Shown here: in pieces, positions 20,039 to 27,139 of the stretch | Numbering within the stretch: the stretch's first letter is position 1 | Layout of the letters: every line of letters starts with the position of its first letter | Source of the DNA: Achromobacter deleyi | GTDB lineage: Bacteria; Pseudomonadota; Gammaproteobacteria; Burkholderiales; Burkholderiaceae_B | Direction: 5' to 3' | NCBI RefSeq assembly: GCF_016127315.1 | Contig: NZ_CP065997.1 | Location: 5,890,001-5,954,000, forward strand | Length of the DNA: 64,000 nt | Notes under the pieces: generated by a model | What the model was told of the DNA's origin: nothing | What the model saw: the letters and a program-made list of their open reading frames with translations, nothing else | The model's database searches: none | Made by a program: the position numbers and the translations under genes

Positions 20039-20908
20039 TCAGGCCTTGGCGGTGGACTTGGTCTGCCGGACGTGCTCTTCCAGCTCACCGAAAGTCGGAC
20101 GCACCGACGAATACAGCACTTTGCGGCCGAATTCCACCGCCAGCTGCGGCGGGTAGCCGTTCATGCTGGCCAGCAACGTGGTCTTGATGCATTCCAGCAC
20201 CTTCATGGCCTCGTCCGTGCGGCGCTCGATGCGCGAGGCCAGCGGACCGACGAAGCCGTAGGCGAGCAGAATGCCCAGGAAGGTGCCGACCATGGCCTTG
20301 GAGATCAGGTCGCCGAGAATGGCGGGCGGCTGGTCCACGGCGGCCAGCGCCTTGATCACGCCCAGCACCGCGGCCACGATGCCGAACGCCGGCAGGCCGT
20401 CGGCCATCTGCCGGATCATGCTCGCGGGCACTTCGCGCTCGTGGCGGTAGGTCTCGATTTCCTCGTCCATGAGCGTTTCGATTTCGAACGAGCTCATGTT
20501 GCCGCTGATCATGATGCGCAGGTAGTCCGTGATGAACTCCATGAGCTTCTCGTCTTTGGCGATGCGCGGATACTCGCTGAAGATCGGACTGGAGGCCGGA
20601 TCCTCGATGTGCGATTCGATGGCCATCAGGCCTTCGCGGCGCGCCTTGTTCAGCAGCACGTACAGGAGCGCCATGAGCTCCATGTAGACGTCCTTGCCGT
20701 AGCGCGAGCTTTTCAGCGTATCGGGGAGTGCCTTCTTGACCAGCATCAGCGACTTCTTGCTGTTGCCGGCCAGGAACGCGCCGAAGGCCGCGCCGAAGAT
20801 CAACGTCAATTCGAACGGCTGGTAAAGCGCGCCCATGTGGCCGCCCAGCGCTACGAAGCTGCCGATGACCGACACGATCACCACTAGAAAACCGATAACA
20901 ATCAACAC
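20039..20908 (-). CDS. motA: Flagellar stator protein MotA (GTG start)
   Basis: 289 residues. The start is a GTG at 20908, preceded by AGGGG at good spacing. It aligns exactly with the E. coli N-terminus ([20 protein letters not shown] against LILLGYLVVLGTVFG). Four membrane helices are present. The cytosolic loop [15 protein letters not shown] holds the charged residues that contact FliG, and the conserved Pro lies in [17 protein letters not shown]. With MotB it forms the H+-driven stator. It lies 117 bp downstream of flhC, with a possible sigma-28 promoter in that gap. Confidence 0.95.
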   Translation of the reverse strand: MLIVIGFLVVIVSVIGSFVALGGHMGALYQPFELTLIFGAAFGAFLAGNSKKSLMLVKKALPDTLKSSRYGKDVYMELMALLYVLLNKARREGLMAIESHIEDPASSPIFSEYPRIAKDEKLMEFITDYLRIMISGNMSSFEIETLMDEEIETYRHEREVPASMIRQMADGLPAFGIVAAVLGVIKALAAVDQPPAILGDLISKAMVGTFLGILLAYGFVGPLASRIERRTDEAMKVLECIKTTLLASMNGYPPQLAVEFGRKVLYSSVRPTFGELEEHVRQTKSTAKA

Positions 20909-20979
20909 ATCAGGCCCCTGCCAACGAAGTCTAAAACCGGCGTCAATGATCCCCTGTTCCCCCCGACCCAAAAAGGCGG

Positions 20980-21005
20980 GTTACGGGGAGTTTTCCAGGG
21001 CTTTT
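20980..21005 (-). promoter_or_regulatory. Possible sigma-28 promoter before motA
   Basis: Read on the minus strand: AAAAGCCC (21005-20998), a 10-base spacer, then CCCGTAAC (20987-20980). The -10 resembles the fliC promoter's GCCGTAAT, but the -35 matches only its AAAG core and the spacer is one base short. motAB-che operons are class III genes in enterics, which is the main reason to list it. Confidence 0.3.
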
Positions 21006-21025
21006 GATGTATTTGGACGCGCCGC

Positions 21026-21607
21026 TCAGGAGCGGGCGGCGTCTACGGCTGGCGCGGGACGGCTGCCCGCGCGCGCCTTGGCGGCGGCGCGGGTCTTGCC
21101 GGCCCGGGGTGGCGGACGGCAGATCGCGCACACGAAATCCGACTGCGGATCATGCGCGTGCGCGATGAAATGCCCGCCGCACTGGCGGCAGGCGGAAAGC
21201 TGCAACATGCCGCTGTCGAAGAACCTCACCAGCATCCAGGCCCGGGTGAAGCTCAGCACGGGCTCGGCGGATTCGGCGTTGTCCACGCCGGCGTTCTCGA
21301 GATAGAGGCGGTACGCGTCGATGATGGCGCGGATGCCCTTGCTGCTGGTGCGCGTATTCAGGAACGAATAGACGTTGTAGAACAGCGAGGAATGGATATT
21401 CGGCAACCAGGTCATGAACCAGTCGACCGAAAAAGGCAGCATGCCCTTCGGTGGCGAGCAGCCGCGGATTTCGCGGTACAGACGTGCCAGGCGGTCGTGG
21501 CTGAGGCTGGTTTCAGCCTCCAACACCTGCAGCCGCGCGCCCAGAGTGATCATGGAGCTGGCTAGCAGGATGTCATCCGCTTCCTGCGAAACGCTCTTGG
21601 TGGCCAT
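21026..21607 (-). CDS. flhC: Flagellar master regulator subunit FlhC
   Basis: 193 residues from the ATG at 21607 (MATKSVSQEADDILLASSMI); a longer start at 21715 would run deep into flhD. The family core includes FSVDWFMTWLPNIHSSLFYN. The zinc-binding cysteines are present as CRQCGG and CAIC with a 17-residue loop. The Arg/Ala-rich tail (RAGKTRAAAKARAGSRPAP) is basic and may add DNA contact. FlhC and FlhD form the D4C2 activator of class II flagellar promoters. It follows flhD by 31 bp. Confidence 0.95.
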   Translation of the reverse strand: MATKSVSQEADDILLASSMITLGARLQVLEAETSLSHDRLARLYREIRGCSPPKGMLPFSVDWFMTWLPNIHSSLFYNVYSFLNTRTSSKGIRAIIDAYRLYLENAGVDNAESAEPVLSFTRAWMLVRFFDSGMLQLSACRQCGGHFIAHAHDPQSDFVCAICRPPPRAGKTRAAAKARAGSRPAPAVDAARS

Positions 21608-21638
21608 TACACGTGTCCGAGTGGGAATCGACAGGCCG

Positions 21639-21962
21639 TCAGGCCAGTTCTTCAACAGGTTGCTTGGCCAGCAGGATCGTCGCGTGCGCTTGCTGCAACG
21701 CGCCGCCCAGCACATCGTGGGTCAGTGCGGACAGCAGGCTGTAGTCGTCGAAACGGAAACGGCACAGGAGCGAACTGGAGCTGGCCAGCTTCACCAGCTG
21801 AGCCGGAGAAAGACGCATCAGGATATCGGCAACCTCGTTGCTGAAACCCAGGCGGAACATCGATGCAGCATAGTCATCGCGCAGCATGCGCTGTGCGAGA
21901 AGAAGGTAGGACAGATTCACTTCACGGATATCTGCCAGCAAAGAATTTTCGACTTGTTGCAC
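21639..21962 (-). CDS. flhD: Flagellar master regulator subunit FlhD (GTG start)
   Basis: 107 residues from a GTG at 21962 with GGGAG six bases upstream. This start puts [20 protein letters not shown] in register with the E. coli N-terminus, while an ATG at 22046 would add 28 residues unlike the family. The core [15 protein letters not shown] helix ([20 protein letters not shown]), [15 protein letters not shown] and [12 protein letters not shown] are typical FlhD. It binds FlhC and sets promoter activation. The gene is divergent from fliA across about 430 bp of AT-rich DNA. Confidence 0.93.
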   Translation of the reverse strand: MQQVENSLLADIREVNLSYLLLAQRMLRDDYAASMFRLGFSNEVADILMRLSPAQLVKLASSSSLLCRFRFDDYSLLSALTHDVLGGALQQAHATILLAKQPVEELA

Positions 21963-22102
21963 GCCCGACTCCCTATTCCCTATCCCACCGAAGGGGCTTG
22001 ATAACCAAGGACAATGGCAACGTTTGTTGCACAGTATCCGCTGCATCCTGTTTTAATGCGAAATGTATCATTTGTTCGCAATTTAAGTAAAATTTACCAC
22101 AG

Positions 22103-22131
22103 GTCATGTCATTTTCTATGACTTATATGAC
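22103..22131. repeat. Nested inverted repeats GTCAT/ATGAC upstream of flhDC
   Basis: GTCAT occurs at 22103-22107 and 22108-22112, and its complement ATGAC at 22118-22122 and 22127-22131. The inner pair is GTCAT-N5-ATGAC and the outer pair GTCAT-N19-ATGAC. The layout looks like a dimer or tetramer operator about 140 bp upstream of the flhD start. Confidence 0.5.
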
Positions 22132-22265
22132 AAATCTTTGTTGATATCGCGCAACTTGAGACTTTAGATACACCTTGACATAGAAAGTCCTGGCAAATGT
22201 ACGTCAATTTGGCAAATAAGCATTCAAAACGTTGCGTGCTTTAAGGAATGAAATACCGACTTTTG

Positions 22266-22360
22266 CCGACAATGACACCTTGCCGATCACAAAATATTGC
22301 TAGCTTTAGCGTAGCCGCGCGTTTGTCGACAATGTCGCAAATTGACAACAACCGACAATG
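22266..22360 (+). repeat. Three CGACAATG repeats before fliA
   Basis: CCGACAATG at 22266-22274, TCGACAATG at 22326-22334 and CCGACAATG at 22352-22360, all in the same direction, spaced 60 and 26 bp. A related TTGACAAC lies between the last two. The cluster ends 33 bp before the fliA start, so it could bind a regulator or overlap the fliA promoter. Confidence 0.45.
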
Positions 22361-22392
22361 CGTCACGATGGACACCGCCTGACACTCCCGCA

Positions 22393-23148
22393 ATGCCCCA
22401 CGCAGATGACAGCCTGGTCGAATATGCCCCGCTAGTGCGGAAGCTGGCCCTGCAATTGCTCGCCCGGCTGCCGGCCAGCGTCGAGCTCGACGACCTGATC
22501 CAAGCCGGCATGATCGGCCTCTTGGATGCCGTGCGCCGCTACCAGGAAACCGCCGACGCCCAGTTCGAGACCTACGCCACGACCCGCATCCGCGGCGCCA
22601 TGCTCGACGAGCTGCGGGGCCAGGACTGGCTGCCGCGCAGCGTGCGCGCCAAGGCCCGCAAGATCGAACAGGCCATCCAGCAACTCGAACAACGCCTGAT
22701 GCGCGCGCCCTCCGAGGCCGAGATCGCGCAGCAGATGGAAATGCCGCTGGCTGAATATCAGACGCTGTTGCACGACGCCCAGGGCGTGCAGATCGTCCAC
22801 TACGAAGACTTCGCCACCGAGCCCGACGCCGCGTCGGGCCAGACCGACTGGACCGCCACGCTGAATCACGGCAACGCCGGCGGCAACCCGCTGGACTCGC
22901 TGCTGGCCGGCGATTTCCGCCAGGCGCTGATCCTGGCCATCGACACCCTGCCCGACCGCGAGAAACTGCTGTTGTCGCTGTGCTACGAGCAGGGCCTGAA
23001 CCTGAAGGAAATCGGCGCGATCATGAACGTGACCGAGGCCCGCGTCTGCCAACTGCGCTCGCAGGCGACGGCGCGCATCCGCGCCAAGCTGCGTGAACAG
23101 GCCTGGCAACACCTGCCCCAGGAGGGGCAGATCGCGCAAATAATCTAG
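22393..23148 (+). CDS. fliA: Flagellar sigma factor FliA (sigma-28)
   Basis: 251 residues from the ATG at 22393 (MPHADDSLVEYAPLVRKLAL). No strong ribosome-binding site is visible; an in-frame TTG at 22342 is the alternative. Region 2 has RLPASVELDDLIQAGMIGLL and FETYATTRIRGAMLDELR, classical sigma-28 sequence. Region 3 has IEQAIQQLEQRLMRAPSEAE. Region 4 has LPDREKLLLSLCYEQGLNLK and NVTEARVCQLRSQA. FliA transcribes flagellin, motor and chemotaxis genes and is held by FlgM. Its targets here should include flgM and fliC, whose promoters match its consensus. Confidence 0.95.
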   Translation: MPHADDSLVEYAPLVRKLALQLLARLPASVELDDLIQAGMIGLLDAVRRYQETADAQFETYATTRIRGAMLDELRGQDWLPRSVRAKARKIEQAIQQLEQRLMRAPSEAEIAQQMEMPLAEYQTLLHDAQGVQIVHYEDFATEPDAASGQTDWTATLNHGNAGGNPLDSLLAGDFRQALILAIDTLPDREKLLLSLCYEQGLNLKEIGAIMNVTEARVCQLRSQATARIRAKLREQAWQHLPQEGQIAQII

Positions 23149-23304
23149 GACTGACGGCGTACTGCGGCCGGAATTCCAGGGAAATCGGACGTTATTCATC
23201 CCATTACGCCGCGCGCGCCCTTGTTAGCCTTGCAGGCTGACACCAATAAGGTGCGCACGGCGATCCGCCGCCGGCCACGCACCGCGATCCCTGGAATTTT
23301 CGCC

Positions 23305-24903
23305 ATGAGCGCACCCGACGTCCTGACGCAGGCCATTTCCGACGCCTACGACGAAACCCCGTACATCTCGCTGCCGTTCTCCTATACGTCGCCGGGCAAC
23401 CTGCGCGCGGTCGCCCGCCTCTACCAACTCGAGGCGCCGGCACTGGAACAGGCGCGGGTACTGGAACTGGGCTGCGCCGCCGGCGGCAACCTGCTGCCGT
23501 TCGCGCTGGCCTACCCCGAGGCCCGGGTCGTCGGCATCGACCTGTCGCCGCAACAGATCGACGCGGGCCGCCAGACCGCGGAAGCGGCCGGCGCGCGCAA
23601 TCTGGACCTGCGGGCCATGAGCCTGACGGACATCACCGCCGATTTCGGCGTCTTCGACTACATCATCTGCCACGGCGTGTTCAGCTGGGTACCGCCGGAA
23701 GTGCGCGACGCCATCCTGCGCATCTGCCGCGAGAACCTCGCGCCGCAGGGCGTGGCTTACGTCAGCTACAACACCTATCCGGGCTGGAAGGCGTCGGACG
23801 TCATCCGCGACGCCATGATCCTGAACAGCTTCGGCGCCGAAACGCCGCAGGAAAAGGTGGCCCGCGCCAAGGACATGCTGGAGCTGATCGAGGGCGGCCT
23901 GTGGCAGAACAACCCGCTGCGCTCGGCGCTGCAGCAGGCCGCCAGCAAATTGCGCGGCCAGACCGACCACTATCTGCTGCATGAATACCTGGAGGCGATC
24001 AACACGCCCTGCTATTTCCTGGAATTCGCCGCGGCGGCGCAACAGGCCGGGCTGGCGTACGTGACGGACGCCGAACCGCAACTGACATTCCCGTCCACTT
24101 TCGGCGCCACGGTGGCGGTGGGCCTGAACGGGCTGTCGGTCAACGCCGGCCGGGAAATGCGCGAGCAATACCTGGACTTCGCCGTCGGCCGCTCGTTCCG
24201 CAAGAGCCTGCTGGTGCACGCCGAACGCGCCGGCGAGATCCTCGAGCAGCCCGAGGGCGGCGCCTTCGCCGCCATGCATTTCGCCGCCGACCTGACGGCG
24301 CTGGCGGGCGCGCCGGCCGGACAGCGGCAGTTCCGCACCGCGGCCGGCACCGCCATCACCACCCCGGATCCGGCGATGATCGCGCTGATGGAGACGCTGG
24401 CGCAGGCCTGGCCGCAATCGCTGCCGTTCGCCGCGCTGCTGGAAAGCCAGCGCGGACACGCCGCCTCCGACGCGTCGGCCGACGCCCTGGCCAACGCGAT
24501 GGTCGGCCACCTGGTGACGCTGGTGCAGGCCGGCGCCCTGCACTACCGCCTGGAACCGGTGGCCTACCAACCCGCGCAGGCCAAGCCGCGCCTGATCCCG
24601 GGCGCCCTGGAACTACTACAAGAAGTAACAAAACCGGGTTGCCAGGTCGGCATGCACAGCCTCTGGCACCATCCGGTCACGGCGCCCACCGACGCCCTGC
24701 ACCAATACCTGATGCGCCACATCGACGGCGAGCGCAGCACCGCCGAGCTGCGCACCCTGGCGCGCGACGCGCTGACCGCGGGACGCCATCCGCACCCGGA
24801 CGGCAAGCCCTATAAGGGCGCCCGCAACCTGGATCCGGTAGCCCAGGAAATCGTCAACAGCCTGCTGGTCGCCCTGCGCCGCGTCGGCCTGCTGCTGCAT
24901 TGA
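23305..24903 (+). CDS. Class I SAM methyltransferase with MethyTransf_Reg-type domain, upstream of fliC
   Basis: 532 residues from the ATG at 23305. The Rossmann motif I is [20 protein letters not shown] (about 51-70), followed by VVGIDLSPQQIDAGRQ and FDYIICHGVFSWVPPE. The middle and C-terminal parts match the regulatory domain often fused to this methyltransferase family (EYLEAINTPCYFLEFAAAAQ). The N-terminal 430 residues of the large protein at 27140 are a clear paralog: shared [24 protein letters not shown] and PCYFVE blocks. The gene sits between fliA and fliC, 156 bp after fliA. A role in methylating flagellin or its glycan is inference from position. The substrate is unknown. Confidence 0.85.
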   Translation: MSAPDVLTQAISDAYDETPYISLPFSYTSPGNLRAVARLYQLEAPALEQARVLELGCAAGGNLLPFALAYPEARVVGIDLSPQQIDAGRQTAEAAGARNLDLRAMSLTDITADFGVFDYIICHGVFSWVPPEVRDAILRICRENLAPQGVAYVSYNTYPGWKASDVIRDAMILNSFGAETPQEKVARAKDMLELIEGGLWQNNPLRSALQQAASKLRGQTDHYLLHEYLEAINTPCYFLEFAAAAQQAGLAYVTDAEPQLTFPSTFGATVAVGLNGLSVNAGREMREQYLDFAVGRSFRKSLLVHAERAGEILEQPEGGAFAAMHFAADLTALAGAPAGQRQFRTAAGTAITTPDPAMIALMETLAQAWPQSLPFAALLESQRGHAASDASADALANAMVGHLVTLVQAGALHYRLEPVAYQPAQAKPRLIPGALELLQEVTKPGCQVGMHSLWHHPVTAPTDALHQYLMRHIDGERSTAELRTLARDALTAGRHPHPDGKPYKGARNLDPVAQEIVNSLLVALRRVGLLLH

Positions 24904-24910
24904 CAGGCCC

Positions 24911-24939
24911 GTCCGGCGGCCGTCCTCCGGCCGTCGGAC
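24911..24939 (+). terminator. GC-rich hairpin after the methyltransferase gene
   Basis: A 12-bp stem (24911-24922 with 24928-24939, one G-T pair) and a TCCTC loop, beginning seven bases after the stop codon. No T-run follows, so a terminator role is likely by position but not certain. Confidence 0.45.
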
Positions 24940-25045
24940 ATGTCTGTATATAGTGCTGGCCACCCCGTCCAGCCGCCCGACCAAACCGTAAGACCAGTCT
25001 GTAAGTGGTATCCAACAACATTTTGCGAATACCAAAAAAAAGCCC

Positions 25046-25072
25046 TAAAGATTGATTTGCGACTGCCGTAAT
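25046..25072 (+). promoter_or_regulatory. Sigma-28 promoter for fliC
   Basis: TAAAGATT at 25046-25053, an 11-base spacer, GCCGTAAT at 25065-25072; consensus TAAAGTTT-N11-GCCGATAA. An A8 tract (25034-25041) directly upstream may act as an UP-like element. The leader to the fliC ATG is about 105 bases. Confidence 0.88.
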
Positions 25073-25182
25073 CCTTGCAACGGAGAAATTCGAAGACGCA
25101 AGAAATCGAATTCTTCCCGTTACAACGATGGGCGGCCCCGCTGCCCGGTTTGAAGAAGCCTTTCTCTCTTGGGAGCCTAAAC

Positions 25183-26883
25183 ATGGCTGCAGTCATTAAC
25201 ACCAACTACTTGTCGCTGGTTGCTCAGAACAACCTGAACAAGTCGCAATCCGCCCTGGGTACCGCCATCGAGCGTCTGTCGTCCGGCCTGCGCATCAACA
25301 GCGCCAAGGATGACGCCGCCGGTATGGCCATTGCCAACCGCTTCACCGCGAACGTCAAGGGCCTGACCCAAGCCGCTCGTAACGCCAACGACGGTATCTC
25401 GCTGGCCCAGACGACGGAAGGCGCCGCCTCCGAAATCAACACCCACCTGCAGCGCGTTCGCGAACTGTCGGTGCAAGCCGGTAACGGCAGCTACTCGCAA
25501 GAGCAGCTGAACTCGATGCAAGACGAAATCAACCAGCGTCTGTCGGACATCGACCGCATCTCGCAACAAACCGACTTCAACGGCGTGAAGGTCCTGTCGG
25601 CCAACGCCAAGCCCCTGACGCTGCAAGTCGGCGCCAACGACGGCGAAACCATCACCCTGAACCTGTCGGAAATCAGCGTCAAGACGCTGGGTCTGGACGG
25701 CTTCAACGTCAACGGCTCGGGCGTGACCCAGAACCGTTCGGCCACCGTGTCCGACCTGCAAGCCGCTGGTGGCGGGACCGTCGCCGCCAACGAATGGCAA
25801 GTCACCACCACCCACGCCGCCGCGACCGCTGACCAAGTCTTCGGCAAGCTGGAGAATGGCAACAAGGTCACCGTGGGCACGGCTGCTACCGGCACGACTT
25901 ACACGTACGACGCCGCCAACAAGAACTTCACGTTCACCGACAAGTCGGCTTCGGATGCCGCTTCTGTGAACGCCCTGGCCGACAAGCTGCGTCCGGCCAC
26001 GGGCACCGCCACCGGCACCTACACCCACAGCAACGGCGCCGCTGCGACGTCGTTCGAAGTGGATGCTACCGGCAAGGTCACCGTCGGCGGCCAAGCTGCC
26101 TTCCTGGATACCGATGGCAACCTGACCACGAACAGCGCTGGTGGCACCGCCGCCACCATTCGCGGCGTCATGACGGCTGCTGCGCAGAACACCGGCGCCG
26201 CCGGCACCTCCTCGGTCGCCATCGGTGGCAAGACCTACTCCAACGTCGGTACCGCCGCTGGTGCCAACCAGTTGCAATTCACCAACACCATCGCTTCCGA
26301 CGCGCTGCTGGCCAACGTCAAGGCCAACACCACGGCCGGCGACGTGACGATCACGCTGGGTTCGGGCATCACCAGCGCGACGGTTGCCTTCAACGCTGGC
26401 AATTCGACCAACACGTACGTCGACGACAAGGGCACGTTCACCTCGACCAAGACCTACACCACCAACTACCAGGTCGACCCCAACACGGGTAAGGTCACGG
26501 TCAAGAGCGGAACGGGCACGGGCGACTACGCCCCCAAGGTCGGCGCCGAAGCCAAGGTCAGCAGCTCGGGCAAGCTGACCACGGAAGAAAAGAGCAAGGG
26601 CACGCTGACCACCGATCCGCTGAAGACGCTGGACGCCGCCTTCACCAAGCTGGACAAGCTGACCGGTGAACTGGGTGCCGTGCAGAACCGCCTGGAATCG
26701 ACGATCGCCAACCTGAACAACGTGGTCAACAACCTGTCCAGCGCCCGTTCGCGCATCCAGGACGCCGACTACGCCACGGAAGTGTCGAACATGTCGAAGG
26801 CCCAGATCCTGCAACAGGCTGGCACCTCGGTTCTGGCGCAAGCCAACCAAGTACCGCAAACCGTGCTGTCGCTGCTGCGTTAA
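25183..26883 (+). CDS. fliC: Flagellin FliC
   Basis: 566 residues from the ATG at 25183, with GGGAG eight bases upstream. The conserved N-terminal D0/D1 region (MAAVINTNYLSLVAQNNLNK, LSSGLRINSAKDDAAGMAIA) covers about residues 1-180. The C-terminal D1/D0 region covers about 480-566 and ends ANQVPQTVLSLLR. The roughly 300-residue centre is rich in Thr, Ala, Gly, Ser and Val, is surface exposed in the filament, has no Cys, and offers many Ser/Thr for O-glycosylation. It is longer than the roughly 390-residue flagellin I expect in Bordetella. Codon use (many GGT, CGT, GCT) suits high expression. No fliD, fliS or fliT follows. Confidence 0.97.
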   Translation: MAAVINTNYLSLVAQNNLNKSQSALGTAIERLSSGLRINSAKDDAAGMAIANRFTANVKGLTQAARNANDGISLAQTTEGAASEINTHLQRVRELSVQAGNGSYSQEQLNSMQDEINQRLSDIDRISQQTDFNGVKVLSANAKPLTLQVGANDGETITLNLSEISVKTLGLDGFNVNGSGVTQNRSATVSDLQAAGGGTVAANEWQVTTTHAAATADQVFGKLENGNKVTVGTAATGTTYTYDAANKNFTFTDKSASDAASVNALADKLRPATGTATGTYTHSNGAAATSFEVDATGKVTVGGQAAFLDTDGNLTTNSAGGTAATIRGVMTAAAQNTGAAGTSSVAIGGKTYSNVGTAAGANQLQFTNTIASDALLANVKANTTAGDVTITLGSGITSATVAFNAGNSTNTYVDDKGTFTSTKTYTTNYQVDPNTGKVTVKSGTGTGDYAPKVGAEAKVSSSGKLTTEEKSKGTLTTDPLKTLDAAFTKLDKLTGELGAVQNRLESTIANLNNVVNNLSSARSRIQDADYATEVSNMSKAQILQQAGTSVLAQANQVPQTVLSLLR

Positions 26884-26938
26884 TTCACGGCAGGCAATAC
26901 GGACGGGTGGGGAAATTCCGATTTTCCCGCCTGGCCGG

Positions 26939-26967
26939 TCGGCCAAGGGTCTTCGAGCCTTGGCCGA
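26939..26967 (+). repeat. Hairpin in the fliC 3' region
   Basis: TCGGCCAAGG at 26939-26948 pairs with CCTTGGCCGA at 26958-26967, a perfect 10-bp stem with a 9-base loop. It lies just before the T-rich terminator and may protect the flagellin mRNA 3' end or aid termination. Confidence 0.55.
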
Positions 26968-26976
26968 CTCCCCTTC

Positions 26977-27002
26977 AAAACCCGCCTCTCGGCGGGTTTT
27001 TT
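26977..27002 (+). terminator. Intrinsic terminator of fliC
   Basis: AAAACCCGCC (26977-26986), TCTC loop, GGCGGGTTTT (26991-27000) and further T residues: a textbook Rho-independent terminator. It separates fliC from the glycan operon, which therefore needs its own promoter. Confidence 0.92.
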
Positions 27003-27042
27003 CATTGCCGCCCCAAATGTACGGTTTCATCCAAACTGGCGG

Positions 27043-27069
27043 GAAATTCGCACGCTGATTCGCCGAATG
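27043..27069 (+). promoter_or_regulatory. Candidate sigma-28 promoter for the glycan operon
   Basis: GAAATTCG (27043-27050), an 11-base spacer, GCCGAATG (27062-27069). The -35 keeps AAA and one T (4 of 8), the -10 keeps GCCGA (5 of 8), and the spacer is exact. It is the best candidate between the fliC terminator and the gene at 27140, about 70 bp before that start. Confidence 0.35.
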
Positions 27070-27139
27070 AGACGGTGCCGGCATTCATAGAATTACCGCA
27101 ATAGTCTTCCGGGCATGCCCGCCCGCTCTTCCGAATCAC

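Larger units (their letters stand above)
21963..22392. promoter_or_regulatory. AT-rich divergent control region between flhD and fliA
   Basis: About 430 bp without a gene, much richer in A/T than the rest of the window. It must hold the flhDC promoter (minus strand) and the fliA promoter (plus strand). It contains the symmetric GTCAT/ATGAC cluster at 22103-22131, a TTGACA at 22175-22180 without a good partner, and three CGACAATG repeats near fliA. I could not assign promoters with confidence. In Bordetella the homologous flhDC genes are repressed by BvgA, but I see no clear BvgA heptads. Confidence 0.6.
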
